From: Paracoccaceae bacterium
GTDB lineage: Bacteria > Pseudomonadota > Alphaproteobacteria > Rhodobacterales > Rhodobacteraceae
Assembly (NCBI GenBank): GCA_006227805.1
Contig: SBFT01000095.1
Span: 1 to 7,223, forward strand
Reading direction: 5' to 3'
DNA: 7,223 nucleotides
The translations under genes were made by a program, and so were the position numbers. This document shows, piece by piece, positions 1 to 6,918 of this stretch; the stretch's first letter is position 1, and each line of letters opens with the position of its first letter. The notes below the pieces were generated by a model. The model was not told the DNA's origin, did no database searches, and saw nothing but the letters and a program-made list of their open reading frames with translations.

Positions 1-184
1 TGTCGGCGTCCTTCAGAACTTCGTAGGCTTCGTTCGCTTCCTTGAACTGGGCTTCGGCTTCGGGTTTGTCCTTGTTCCGGTCGGGGTGAAGCTCCTTCGC
101 CTTCTGGCGATAGGCCTTCTTGATGTCCTCGGCCGAGGCACCGCGTGTCACGCCCAGAACGTCATAATAATCGCGTTTTGCCAT
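1..184 (-). CDS. dnaJ: Chaperone protein DnaJ, N-terminal part (cut by window edge)
   Basis: Co-chaperone (Hsp40) that delivers unfolded clients to DnaK and stimulates its ATPase in the cytoplasm. Only the first 61 codons are present; the gene continues beyond base 1. They make up nearly the whole J domain: the start reads MAKRDYYDVLGV, the helix II stretch is IKKAYRQKAKELHPDRN, and the catalytic HPD tripeptide is at residues 33-35, followed by the helix III segment EANEAYEVLKDAD. The start at base 184 is supported by an AAGGGA ribosome binding site (193-198, minus strand) 8 nt upstream. It lies 82 bp downstream of dnaK on the same strand, the usual dnaK-dnaJ order, so it is probably co-transcribed from the dnaK promoters. 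The Gly/Phe, zinc-finger and C-terminal domains that separate DnaJ from other J proteins are out of view; the identity rests on the J domain and the dnaK neighbour. Confidence 0.96.
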   Translation of the reverse strand, partial: MAKRDYYDVLGVTRGASAEDIKKAYRQKAKELHPDRNKDKPEAEAQFKEANEAYEVLKDAD

Positions 185-204
185 CGCTGTCGTCCCTTCG
201 ACCG

Positions 205-246
205 GAACGCCGCGGGCCGGCCCGGAATTCGGACCGGCCCGCGTTC
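205..246 (-). repeat. GC-rich hairpin in the dnaK-dnaJ intercistronic gap
   Basis: Inverted repeat with arms 205-220 and 234-246. The right arm CCGGCCCGCGTTC pairs with GAACGC plus GGGCCGG of the left arm, leaving a 3-nt bulge and a loop containing GAATTC. In the dnaK-to-dnaJ transcript it would form just after the dnaK stop and before the dnaJ ribosome binding site. No run of U follows it, so it is not a classical intrinsic terminator. A role in partial termination, RNA processing or protection of the dnaK 3' end is inferred only. Confidence 0.6.
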
Positions 247-266
247 TTTCCGATCAGTGGCGCGCC

Positions 267-2180
<1,914 letters not shown>

Positions 2181-2219
2181 GTTTTCGATCCCTCTTCAAT
2201 TCAAGGCGATTACCCGGAA

Positions 2220-2243
2220 CCCCGACCCGTTGCGGCGTCGGGG
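2220..2243 (-). promoter_or_regulatory. Stem-loop in the presumed dnaK mRNA leader
   Basis: A perfect 7-bp inverted repeat, CCCCGAC (2220-2226) and GTCGGGG (2237-2243), encloses a further 3-bp CCG/CGG stem with a 3-nt TTG loop and one bulged C. If transcription starts at the promoters proposed upstream, it would be in the 5' untranslated leader, about 40 nt before the dnaK start. Its place and strength suggest an mRNA stability or translation-control element. It lies too far from the ribosome binding site (2189-2196) to hide it directly. The function is inferred. Confidence 0.45.
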
Positions 2244-2282
2244 CCACGATTTCTGCGGGAGGCTTTCCCCCGCGTCCCGGCG

Positions 2283-2311
2283 TATATAAGGAGCGTGAAA
2301 ACGCCCTGCAA
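2283..2311 (-). promoter_or_regulatory. Candidate sigma70-type promoter for dnaK
   Basis: Read on the minus strand, TTGCAG (2306-2311) is followed by exactly 17 bp and TATATA (2283-2288). Matches to TTGACA and TATAAT are partial (3/6 and 4/6), but the spacing is ideal and the AT-rich -10 stands out in very GC-rich surroundings. A start near 2276 would give a leader of about 95 nt. On the plus strand the same spot reads TATAAG (2285-2290) and could be a -10 for alkB, but I see no convincing -35 for that direction. Confidence 0.4.
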
Positions 2312-2328
2312 CCGCCCATGCGCGGCGG

Positions 2329-2357
2329 ATACGGTGAATCTTCGCGGTATTTTCAAG
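2329..2357 (-). promoter_or_regulatory. Candidate RpoH (heat-shock sigma) promoter for dnaK-dnaJ
   Basis: Read on the minus strand, CTTGAA (2352-2357), the classical RpoH -35 core, is followed by 15 bp and CACCGTAT (2329-2336), which resembles the RpoH -10 consensus CCCCATNT with two mismatches. Spacing and position (about 150 bp before the dnaK start) suit the heat-shock promoter expected of dnaK in alphaproteobacteria. The start of transcription would be near 2322. The -35 match is strong and the -10 match moderate. Confidence 0.5.
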
Positions 2358-2399
2358 GCACCGCAAGGCGGGGTGCGGCGCAGCAAAGGGGATCGCGCG

Positions 2400-2999
2400 A
2401 TGCGCATGAGCCTGCGTGGCTTCGACATCCGCAAGGGCTGGCTGGACGAGGCGGCGCAGCGCGCGCTGCTGGCCGATCTGCGCCAGGTTGCGCGGGCCGC
2501 GCCCTTCTTCCGGCCCGACACCCCGATGGGCCGTCCGATGAGCGTGCGCATGACATCGGCCGGGCGTTACGGCTGGTATTCCGACGCGAAGGGCTATCGC
2601 TATGTCGAGCGCCACCCCTCGGGCGTGGCATGGCCCGCGATCCCCGCGAGCGCGCTGGCGATCTGGCGCGCGCTGGTGCCGGGCGACCGGCTGCCCGATT
2701 GCTGCCTGATCAACCATTACGGAGAGGGGGCCCGGATGGGGATGCATCAGGACCGGGACGAGGCGGATTTCTCCTGGCCCGTCGTGTCGGTCTCGCTGGG
2801 CGATGACGGCTTGCTGCGGATCGGGAACCTGACGCGTGGCGGCAGGACGGAAAGCGTCTGGCTGAACTCCGGCGACGTGGTGGTGATGGGGGGCGAGGCG
2901 CGGCTGACCCATCACGGGATCGACCGCATCCGGTTCGGATCCTCGCGCCTGTTGCCGAAGGGCGGGCGGCTGAACCTGACGCTGCGGGTGGTGGACTGA
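2400..2999 (+). CDS. alkB: AlkB-type Fe(II)/2-oxoglutarate-dependent dioxygenase (alkylation repair)
   Basis: Predicted oxidative demethylase that removes 1-methyladenine- and 3-methylcytosine-type lesions from DNA or RNA, using Fe(II), O2 and 2-oxoglutarate. The 199 residues align along most of E. coli AlkB (216 aa). The nucleotide-recognition segment GRYGWYSDAKGYRY (55-68) leads to CLINHYGEGARMGMHQDRDE (102-121), which holds the HxD iron ligands His116 and Asp118. Next come VVSVSLG (128-134) and GDVVVMGGEARLTHHGI (158-174), with His172 as the third iron ligand. RLNLTLR (190-196) supplies the two arginines that bind 2-oxoglutarate. The ATG at 2400 is chosen because AAAGGGG stands 8 nt upstream and the homology starts soon after it; ATG 2406 is an alternative, two codons in. 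The frame stays open far upstream, but only as antisense to dnaK. It is divergent from dnaK and convergent with the permease gene, its stop 3 bp from theirs. No ada-like partner is in view. Confidence 0.95.
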   Translation: MRMSLRGFDIRKGWLDEAAQRALLADLRQVARAAPFFRPDTPMGRPMSVRMTSAGRYGWYSDAKGYRYVERHPSGVAWPAIPASALAIWRALVPGDRLPDCCLINHYGEGARMGMHQDRDEADFSWPVVSVSLGDDGLLRIGNLTRGGRTESVWLNSGDVVVMGGEARLTHHGIDRIRFGSSRLLPKGGRLNLTLRVVD

Positions 3000-3002
3000 G
3001 CG

Positions 3003-3827
3003 CTAGCGTTTCGCGAACCAGCTGAGCGAGACATGCCGGCGCGTGAAGAATTCGCCCATCAGCCCCAGAACGATGAAGCAGCAACTGACGATCAGGGGAT
3101 ATTCCCAGCTGGTATAGCGCGGAAAGTAGTTGATGAAGGCATAGCCGCGCGACTGGTCGATGATGTGGAACAGCGGGTTCCAGTCGAACATGACCAGCAT
3201 GTAGCCCGGCAGCGCGTTGGCGACGAACATCTTGCCCGAAGCGATCATGTTGGCCCGCCGGTAGATCAGCGCCACCATCTTGGTGAACGTCGGGAACCAC
3301 GGTTCCAGCGCCAGAAGGTTCAGGCCCAGCGCGCAGCCCGAGAACCAGGCCAGCAGGAACATCAGGAAGGCGCCGCCCCAATCCTCGATCTCGAGCGGCG
3401 TGATGGCGACGTGATAGCCGAAGAGGATGATCAGCAGCGTCAGCGTCTGGATGTAGAGCGCGCCCAGCGCCGCCGCCCCGATCGAGACGATCGTGTTCAT
3501 CGGCGCGTGCTGCATCATCGGGCTGGTCGCGCCGTCGGCCGCCATGATCGCGCCCAGCGACTTGACGTTGGTCATGTAGAGAAAGACGCCGGTCATCAGG
3601 AACAGGAGGAAATCGCCGCGGATGCCGCCCGCGCCGCGCAGGCCCAGAAGCGAGAACATGACGTAGAAGACGGCGACGAAGACGACGATCTGGAGCATGT
3701 TCACCGCCAGCGCCAGGAAGGCGTTGCCATGCTGCTTGCGGACGTCGCGCACCACGGAATGATACATCACCTCCAGCATCTGCATCGCGACGCTGAGCCG
3801 GTTCCGGCGGCGGACCTGTTCGAACAT
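3003..3827 (-). CDS. ABC-2 type permease for polysaccharide export (Wzm/KpsM family)
   Basis: Inner-membrane subunit of an ABC exporter that moves finished capsule or O-polysaccharide chains to the periplasm. The 274-residue length is normal for the family. A basic N-terminus with an amphipathic stretch (1-34) precedes hydrophobic segments at about 36-62, 72-90, 111-142, 151-173 and 244-260; the region 180-213 may add another. Before the last membrane segment stands FDWNPLFHIIDQSR (214-227) followed by NYFPRYTSWEYPL, the NPL..HI pattern typical of KpsM/Wzm-like proteins. The ATG at 3827 has an AAGG-type ribosome binding site about 10 nt upstream. The ATP-binding partner (Wzt/KpsT) is not in the window, so the pair must be completed elsewhere. 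It is divergent from the cysQ operon. Which polysaccharide it carries cannot be read from the sequence, and a teichoic-acid-like or other ABC-2 exporter is less likely. Confidence 0.88.
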   Translation of the reverse strand: MFEQVRRRNRLSVAMQMLEVMYHSVVRDVRKQHGNAFLALAVNMLQIVVFVAVFYVMFSLLGLRGAGGIRGDFLLFLMTGVFLYMTNVKSLGAIMAADGATSPMMQHAPMNTIVSIGAAALGALYIQTLTLLIILFGYHVAITPLEIEDWGGAFLMFLLAWFSGCALGLNLLALEPWFPTFTKMVALIYRRANMIASGKMFVANALPGYMLVMFDWNPLFHIIDQSRGYAFINYFPRYTSWEYPLIVSCCFIVLGLMGEFFTRRHVSLSWFAKR

Positions 3828-3871
3828 GGGCGCTGACCCTTCGGGACTGCCTGATCAATGCGACGGAATTC

Positions 3872-3900
3872 TTGCCGTTCCGTTACCCGCGCAGCATAAG
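3872..3900 (+). promoter_or_regulatory. Candidate sigma70 promoter for the cysQ-kdsB-glycosyltransferase operon
   Basis: TTGCCG (3872-3877), a 17-bp spacer and CATAAG (3895-3900) match 4/6 of each sigma70 hexamer with ideal spacing. A start near 3907 gives a leader of about 40 nt before the cysQ ATG at 3948. The region upstream of cysQ has purine-rich AAAGG (3931-3935) and GGCGAG as weak ribosome binding candidates. Confidence 0.45.
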
Positions 3901-3921
3901 GTGGAGCGGGAATTTAGGCAA
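3893..3921 (-). promoter_or_regulatory. Candidate sigma70 promoter for the permease gene
   Basis: On the minus strand, TTGCCT (3916-3921), a 17-bp spacer and TATGCT (3893-3898) each match 4/6 of the sigma70 consensus with ideal spacing. A start near 3886 leaves a leader of about 60 nt before the permease ATG. The -10 overlaps that of the opposite promoter by four bases. Confidence 0.45.
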
Positions 3922-3947
3922 CGAAACCCGAAAGGCGGTGGCGAGAC

Positions 3948-4745
3948 ATGTCCTACGAGGCTCTGGTGCCGGTGATGCGCAGGCTGGCGATCGAGGCGGG
4001 CCGCGTGATCCTGCAGGTCTATGACGCCCCCGATTTCGAGGTGCGCAGCAAGTCCGACGCCAGCCCCGTGACCGAAGCGGACGAGGCCGCCGACGCCCTG
4101 ATCTCGGCCGGCCTGCGCGAGGCCTTCCCCGACCTGATGCTGGTGACCGAGGAACAGGCCGCCAGCCACGCCCAGACCGGCGACACGTTCCTGATCGTCG
4201 ATCCGCTGGACGGCACCAAGGAATTCATCCAGCGCCGTGGTGATTTCACGGTGAACATCGCGCTGGTCGAAGACGGCGTGCCGACGCGCGGCGTGGTCTA
4301 TGCGCCCGCGAAGGGCCGCATGTTCTACACCCTGCCCGATGGGCAATCGGTCGAGGAGACGGGCGATCTGGATCCGGGCCGCGCCGGACCCGTGACGCCG
4401 ATCTCGGTCGGGTTTCCGGACAATCGCGGGCTGATGGTGGTGGCGTCGAAATCGCATCGCGACCAGGCCACCGACGATTACATCGCCGCCTATGCGGTGC
4501 GCGACATGACCAGCGCGGGGTCGTCGCTGAAGTTCTGCCTGGTGGCGACGGGCGAGGCCGATCTCTATCCGCGGCTGGGCCGGACGATGGAATGGGACAC
4601 CGCCGCGGGCCATGCGGTCCTGGCAGGCGCGGGCGGACAGGTGGTGCGCCTCGACGATCACAAGCCCCTGACCTATGGCAAGCCGGGCTACGAGAACCCC
4701 TTCTTCATCGCCCATGCGCCGGGCGTCCTGCTGCGGAGCCTCTGA
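3948..4745 (+). CDS. cysQ: 3'(2'),5'-bisphosphate nucleotidase, CysQ type
   Basis: Mg-dependent, inositol-monophosphatase-fold enzyme that dephosphorylates 3'-phosphoadenosine 5'-phosphate (PAP) to AMP, clearing the by-product of PAPS-dependent sulfate reduction or sulfotransfer. The 265 residues carry the complete metal site: Glu68-Glu69 in VTEE, Asp85 and Asp88 in DPLDGT (85-90) followed by KEF, and Asp217 in EWDTAAGHA (215-223). SKSDASPVTEAD (34-45) and AGSSLKFC (190-197) are the substrate-side motifs that favour CysQ over plain inositol monophosphatases. The ATG at 3948 fits the usual N-terminus. It is the first gene of an operon: its TGA shares one base with the next ATG (TGATG). Grouping with a CMP-sugar synthetase and a glycosyltransferase, rather than with cys genes, is notable; it may recycle PAP from sulfation of a polysaccharide, but no sulfotransferase is visible. 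Activity on inositol phosphates or fructose 1,6-bisphosphate cannot be excluded. Confidence 0.93.
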   Translation: MSYEALVPVMRRLAIEAGRVILQVYDAPDFEVRSKSDASPVTEADEAADALISAGLREAFPDLMLVTEEQAASHAQTGDTFLIVDPLDGTKEFIQRRGDFTVNIALVEDGVPTRGVVYAPAKGRMFYTLPDGQSVEETGDLDPGRAGPVTPISVGFPDNRGLMVVASKSHRDQATDDYIAAYAVRDMTSAGSSLKFCLVATGEADLYPRLGRTMEWDTAAGHAVLAGAGGQVVRLDDHKPLTYGKPGYENPFFIAHAPGVLLRSL

Positions 4746-5545
4746 TGCCGGTCCTGATCGCCATTCCCGCCCGCTATGCCAGCACGCGCTATCCCGGAAA
4801 GCCGCTGGTGGCGCTGAGGGGGGCCGACGGCACGATCCGGACGCTGATCGAGCGGTCCTGGCGCGCGGCAATGGACGTGCGGGGGGTGGAGCGGGTGGTG
4901 GTGGCCACCGATGACGCGCGTATCCGCGAGGCGGCCGAGGGCTTCGGCGCCGAAGTGGTCATGACCTCGCCCGCCTGCCAGAACGGGACCGAACGCTGCG
5001 CGCAGGCGCATGTCGCGCTGGGCGGCGGTTTCGACATCGTGGTGAACCTGCAGGGCGATGCGCCCCTGACGCCACCCTGGTTCGTCGAGGCGCTGATCGA
5101 GGGTCTGCGCGCGGCGCCCGAGGCGCAGGTGGCCACGCCGGTGCTGCGTTGCGACGGGGCGGCGCTGAACGGCTTTCTGGCGGACCGGCGTGCCGGGCGC
5201 GTGGGCGGGACGACGGCGGTGTTCGACCGGGCGCACCAGGCCATGTATTTCTCGAAGGAGGTGATCCCCTTCACCTCGAAGGCCTATGCCGCCGCCGAGC
5301 CGACGCCGGTATTCCACCATGTCGGCGTCTATGCCTATCGCCCTGACGCGCTGGCCGCCTATCCCGGCTGGCCGGTCGGGCCGCTGGAAGGGCTGGAAGG
5401 GCTGGAGCAGCTGCGCTTCATGGAGAACGGGCGGCGTGTCCTCTGCGTCGAGGTCGAGGCGCGCGGGCGGCAGTTCTGGGAGTTGAACAACCCCGAGGAC
5501 GTGCCCCGCATCGAGGCGATGATGGCGGACATGGGATTGCCGTGA
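4745..5545 (+). CDS. KdsB-like CMP-3-deoxy-manno-octulosonate (CMP-Kdo) cytidylyltransferase, divergent
   Basis: Family function: CTP plus Kdo gives CMP-Kdo and pyrophosphate, activating the sugar for lipopolysaccharide inner core or capsule linkers. The protein has 266 residues, slightly longer than E. coli KdsB (about 248). Recognisable family motifs are IPARYASTRYPGKPL (7-21), VVATDD (52-57), NGTER (80-84), NLQGDAPL (101-108), HHVGVYAYR (191-199), PLEGLEGLEQLR (213-224) and NNPEDV (248-253). Two motif positions depart from E. coli KdsB: QGDEP is QGDAP (Asp104 kept), and DTPED is NNPED, replacing an Asp that in KdsB enzymes is reported to contact the metal. The post-loop GKPMI motif is also lost. 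The ATG at 4745 overlaps the cysQ stop by one base, so translation is probably coupled; its own TGA overlaps the GTG of the next gene by 4 bp. The family is firm, but the exact sugar is not; a related ulosonate or a second, capsule-specific KdsB are alternatives. Confidence 0.85.
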   Translation: MPVLIAIPARYASTRYPGKPLVALRGADGTIRTLIERSWRAAMDVRGVERVVVATDDARIREAAEGFGAEVVMTSPACQNGTERCAQAHVALGGGFDIVVNLQGDAPLTPPWFVEALIEGLRAAPEAQVATPVLRCDGAALNGFLADRRAGRVGGTTAVFDRAHQAMYFSKEVIPFTSKAYAAAEPTPVFHHVGVYAYRPDALAAYPGWPVGPLEGLEGLEQLRFMENGRRVLCVEVEARGRQFWELNNPEDVPRIEAMMADMGLP

Positions 5546-6762
5546 CGCCCGAGGGCCTGAGCATCGTCGTTGTCAGCCGGGGCCGTCCGCAGGCGCTGAT
5601 GCGCTGTCTGACAGCGATTTCCCAGTTGCGTTTCGCGCCGTTCGAAGTGGTCGTGGTCGCCGATCCGGGGGGGATGACGCTTCTCCGGCAATGGCCGCTG
5701 GCGGATCACGTGAAGGCGGTGGCCTTCGACGAGGCCAATATCTCGGCCGCGCGCAACCTCGGGATCGCGCAGGCGGCGGGCGGGGTCGTTGCCTTCATCG
5801 ACGACGATGCGGTGCCCGAACCGCCCTGGGCGGCGCGGATCATGCGGGCCTTCGCCGACGCCACGGTCGATGTGGCGGCGGGTTTCGTGAAGGGGCGCAA
5901 CGGCTTTTCCTGGCAATGGCGCGCGCAATCGGTCGACGCGCAGGGCGTGACGCGGCCGCTGGAGGGGATCGGCGGCGCGGTCGTCCTGACGCCGCCGCCG
6001 GGCCGGGCGGTCAGGACGGAAGGCACCAACATGGCCTTCCGGCGCGCGGTGCTGGCGCGCGCGGGCGGCTTCGATCCGGCCTACCGCTATTTCCTGGACG
6101 AGACGGACCTGAACCTGCGGCTGGCGGCTGCGGGCGCGCGGACCGCGATCCTGCCCGATGCCGTGGTGCATCACGGTTTTGCCGCCAATGCGCAGCGCCG
6201 GGCGGACCGGGTGCCGCGGGACCTGACCCAGATCGGGGCAAGCTGGGCAGTGTTCCTGTCGCGCCACTGCCCCGAGGCGCTGCGCACCCGCCGCTGGCGC
6301 GACATTCGTGCCGGGGAAAGGGCGCGCGCGCTGCGTCACATGGTCAGCGGCGCGATCGAGCCGCGCGACGTCCGGCGGCTGATGACGCAACTGGCCTACG
6401 GTTTCGCCGAGGGTCAGGCGCGGCCCCGGTCGGATCTGGCGCCGCTCGGTCCGCCCGAGGCGACGTTCCTGCCCTTTCCGTCCGAGCCGTCGCGCCCCGG
6501 CCTGGCGCTGGCGGGGCGCAGCTGGCAGGCGGCGCGCCTGCGCGAGGAGGCGCGTGACGCGGTCCGGTCGGGGCGGATCGTGACGCTGACGCTGCTGTCG
6601 CCCAGCGCGCTGTTTCACACCTTCCGGTTCACCGCGGCGGGCTATTGGGAGCAGACGGGCGGCCTGTTCGGCCGCAGTCTGCGCAGCGATCCCCTGGTCA
6701 GGCCCTGGTCCTTCCGCGCCAGGATCGACCGGGAAAGCACATTGCAGGCGAATTTGCGCTGA
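5542..6762 (+). CDS. Family 2 (GT-A) glycosyltransferase with an unassigned C-terminal region
   Basis: Predicted cytoplasmic transferase of a nucleotide-activated sugar in surface polysaccharide synthesis. The 406 residues begin with a GT-A fold: LSIVVVSRGRP (6-16) as first strand and loop, ISAARNLGIAQAAGG (67-81), the metal-binding DDD in FIDDDA (85-90), then GTNMAFRR (161-168), GGFDP (175-179) and LDETDLNLRL (185-194), whose acidic ETD/ED positions serve as the catalytic base and acceptor site in GT2 enzymes. No transmembrane helix is evident. From about 290 to the end lies a stretch outside the GT2 core with a distinctive AAGYWEQTGGLFGRS (365-379). The start is GTG at 5542, overlapping the kdsB-like stop by four bases (GTGA); no later start keeps the first strand intact. 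It closes the cysQ operon, and its TGA falls inside a hairpin. Donor and acceptor cannot be told. Confidence 0.87.
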   Translation: MTPEGLSIVVVSRGRPQALMRCLTAISQLRFAPFEVVVVADPGGMTLLRQWPLADHVKAVAFDEANISAARNLGIAQAAGGVVAFIDDDAVPEPPWAARIMRAFADATVDVAAGFVKGRNGFSWQWRAQSVDAQGVTRPLEGIGGAVVLTPPPGRAVRTEGTNMAFRRAVLARAGGFDPAYRYFLDETDLNLRLAAAGARTAILPDAVVHHGFAANAQRRADRVPRDLTQIGASWAVFLSRHCPEALRTRRWRDIRAGERARALRHMVSGAIEPRDVRRLMTQLAYGFAEGQARPRSDLAPLGPPEATFLPFPSEPSRPGLALAGRSWQAARLREEARDAVRSGRIVTLTLLSPSALFHTFRFTAAGYWEQTGGLFGRSLRSDPLVRPWSFRARIDRESTLQANLR

Positions 6763-6791
6763 TTTTCCCAAATTGAGCGCCAAATTCGCCT
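6746..6791 (+). terminator. Hairpin spanning the glycosyltransferase stop; possible terminator or mRNA 3'-end structure
   Basis: A perfect 11-bp inverted repeat, AGGCGAATTTG (6746-6756) and CAAATTCGCCT (6781-6791), continues inward after a one-base bulge as CGCT/AGCG and then ATTT/AAAT around a TCCC loop. The glycosyltransferase TGA (6760-6762) is inside the left half. The downstream bases CATTGTCACG are not a T-run, so intrinsic termination would be weak; it may instead protect the operon's 3' end or reduce read-through into galU. Confidence 0.45.
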
Positions 6792-6895
6792 CATTGTCAC
6801 GTTATCCTTGGATTAACCGCTTTGCTTTAGCCCTCCTCAAGAGTGATGTAGAGCTGGTGCCACGCCTGCAGACAGGGTCAACAAACAAGATTAGA

Positions 6896-6918
6896 GGTAA
6901 CAGGGTGATCCCTGTTCC
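6896..6918 (+). promoter_or_regulatory. Stem-loop in the galU leader
   Basis: AACAGGG (6899-6905) and CCCTGTT (6910-6916) form a perfect 7-bp stem with a TGAT loop, extendable by GG/CC with one bulged T. It ends 2 nt before the galU ribosome binding site TGAGGG (6921-6926). The right arm can also pair with an upstream ACAGGG (6872-6877), so two exclusive structures are possible. I found no convincing promoter in 6763-6933: TTGTCA (6794-6799) is a good -35 but has no -10 at proper distance. A regulatory role is inferred. Confidence 0.4.

Noticed and set aside
2195..2205. CTTGAATTGAA near the dnaK start as a second heat-shock -35
   Set aside because: It lies about 20 bp from the ATG on the minus strand, leaving no room for a -10 and leader before translation starts.
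3033..4871. Frames opposite the permease (plus, 3033-3836) and opposite cysQ (minus, 3855-4871)
   Set aside because: Both are His/Arg/Asp-rich shadows without start signals or motifs. The second would also cover the divergent promoter region and the start of cysQ.
5384..5407. Tandem 9-base repeat CTGGAAGGG in the kdsB-like gene
   Set aside because: It encodes LEGLEGLEQL, which has the same length as the corresponding LEHIEMLEQL of E. coli KdsB, so no expansion has taken place; the repeat is a coincidence of codon choice.
5359..6783. 474-codon minus-strand frame opposite the kdsB-like gene and glycosyltransferase
   Set aside because: The translation is Arg/Pro/Gln-rich low-complexity sequence typical of the shadow of a high-GC gene; the plus strand holds clear family motifs throughout.
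6811..6830. TTAACC followed by TTTAGC upstream of galU as a possible CtrA-type site
   Set aside because: Only one half-site fits; the TTAA-N7-TTAA spacing of a full CtrA site is not met.
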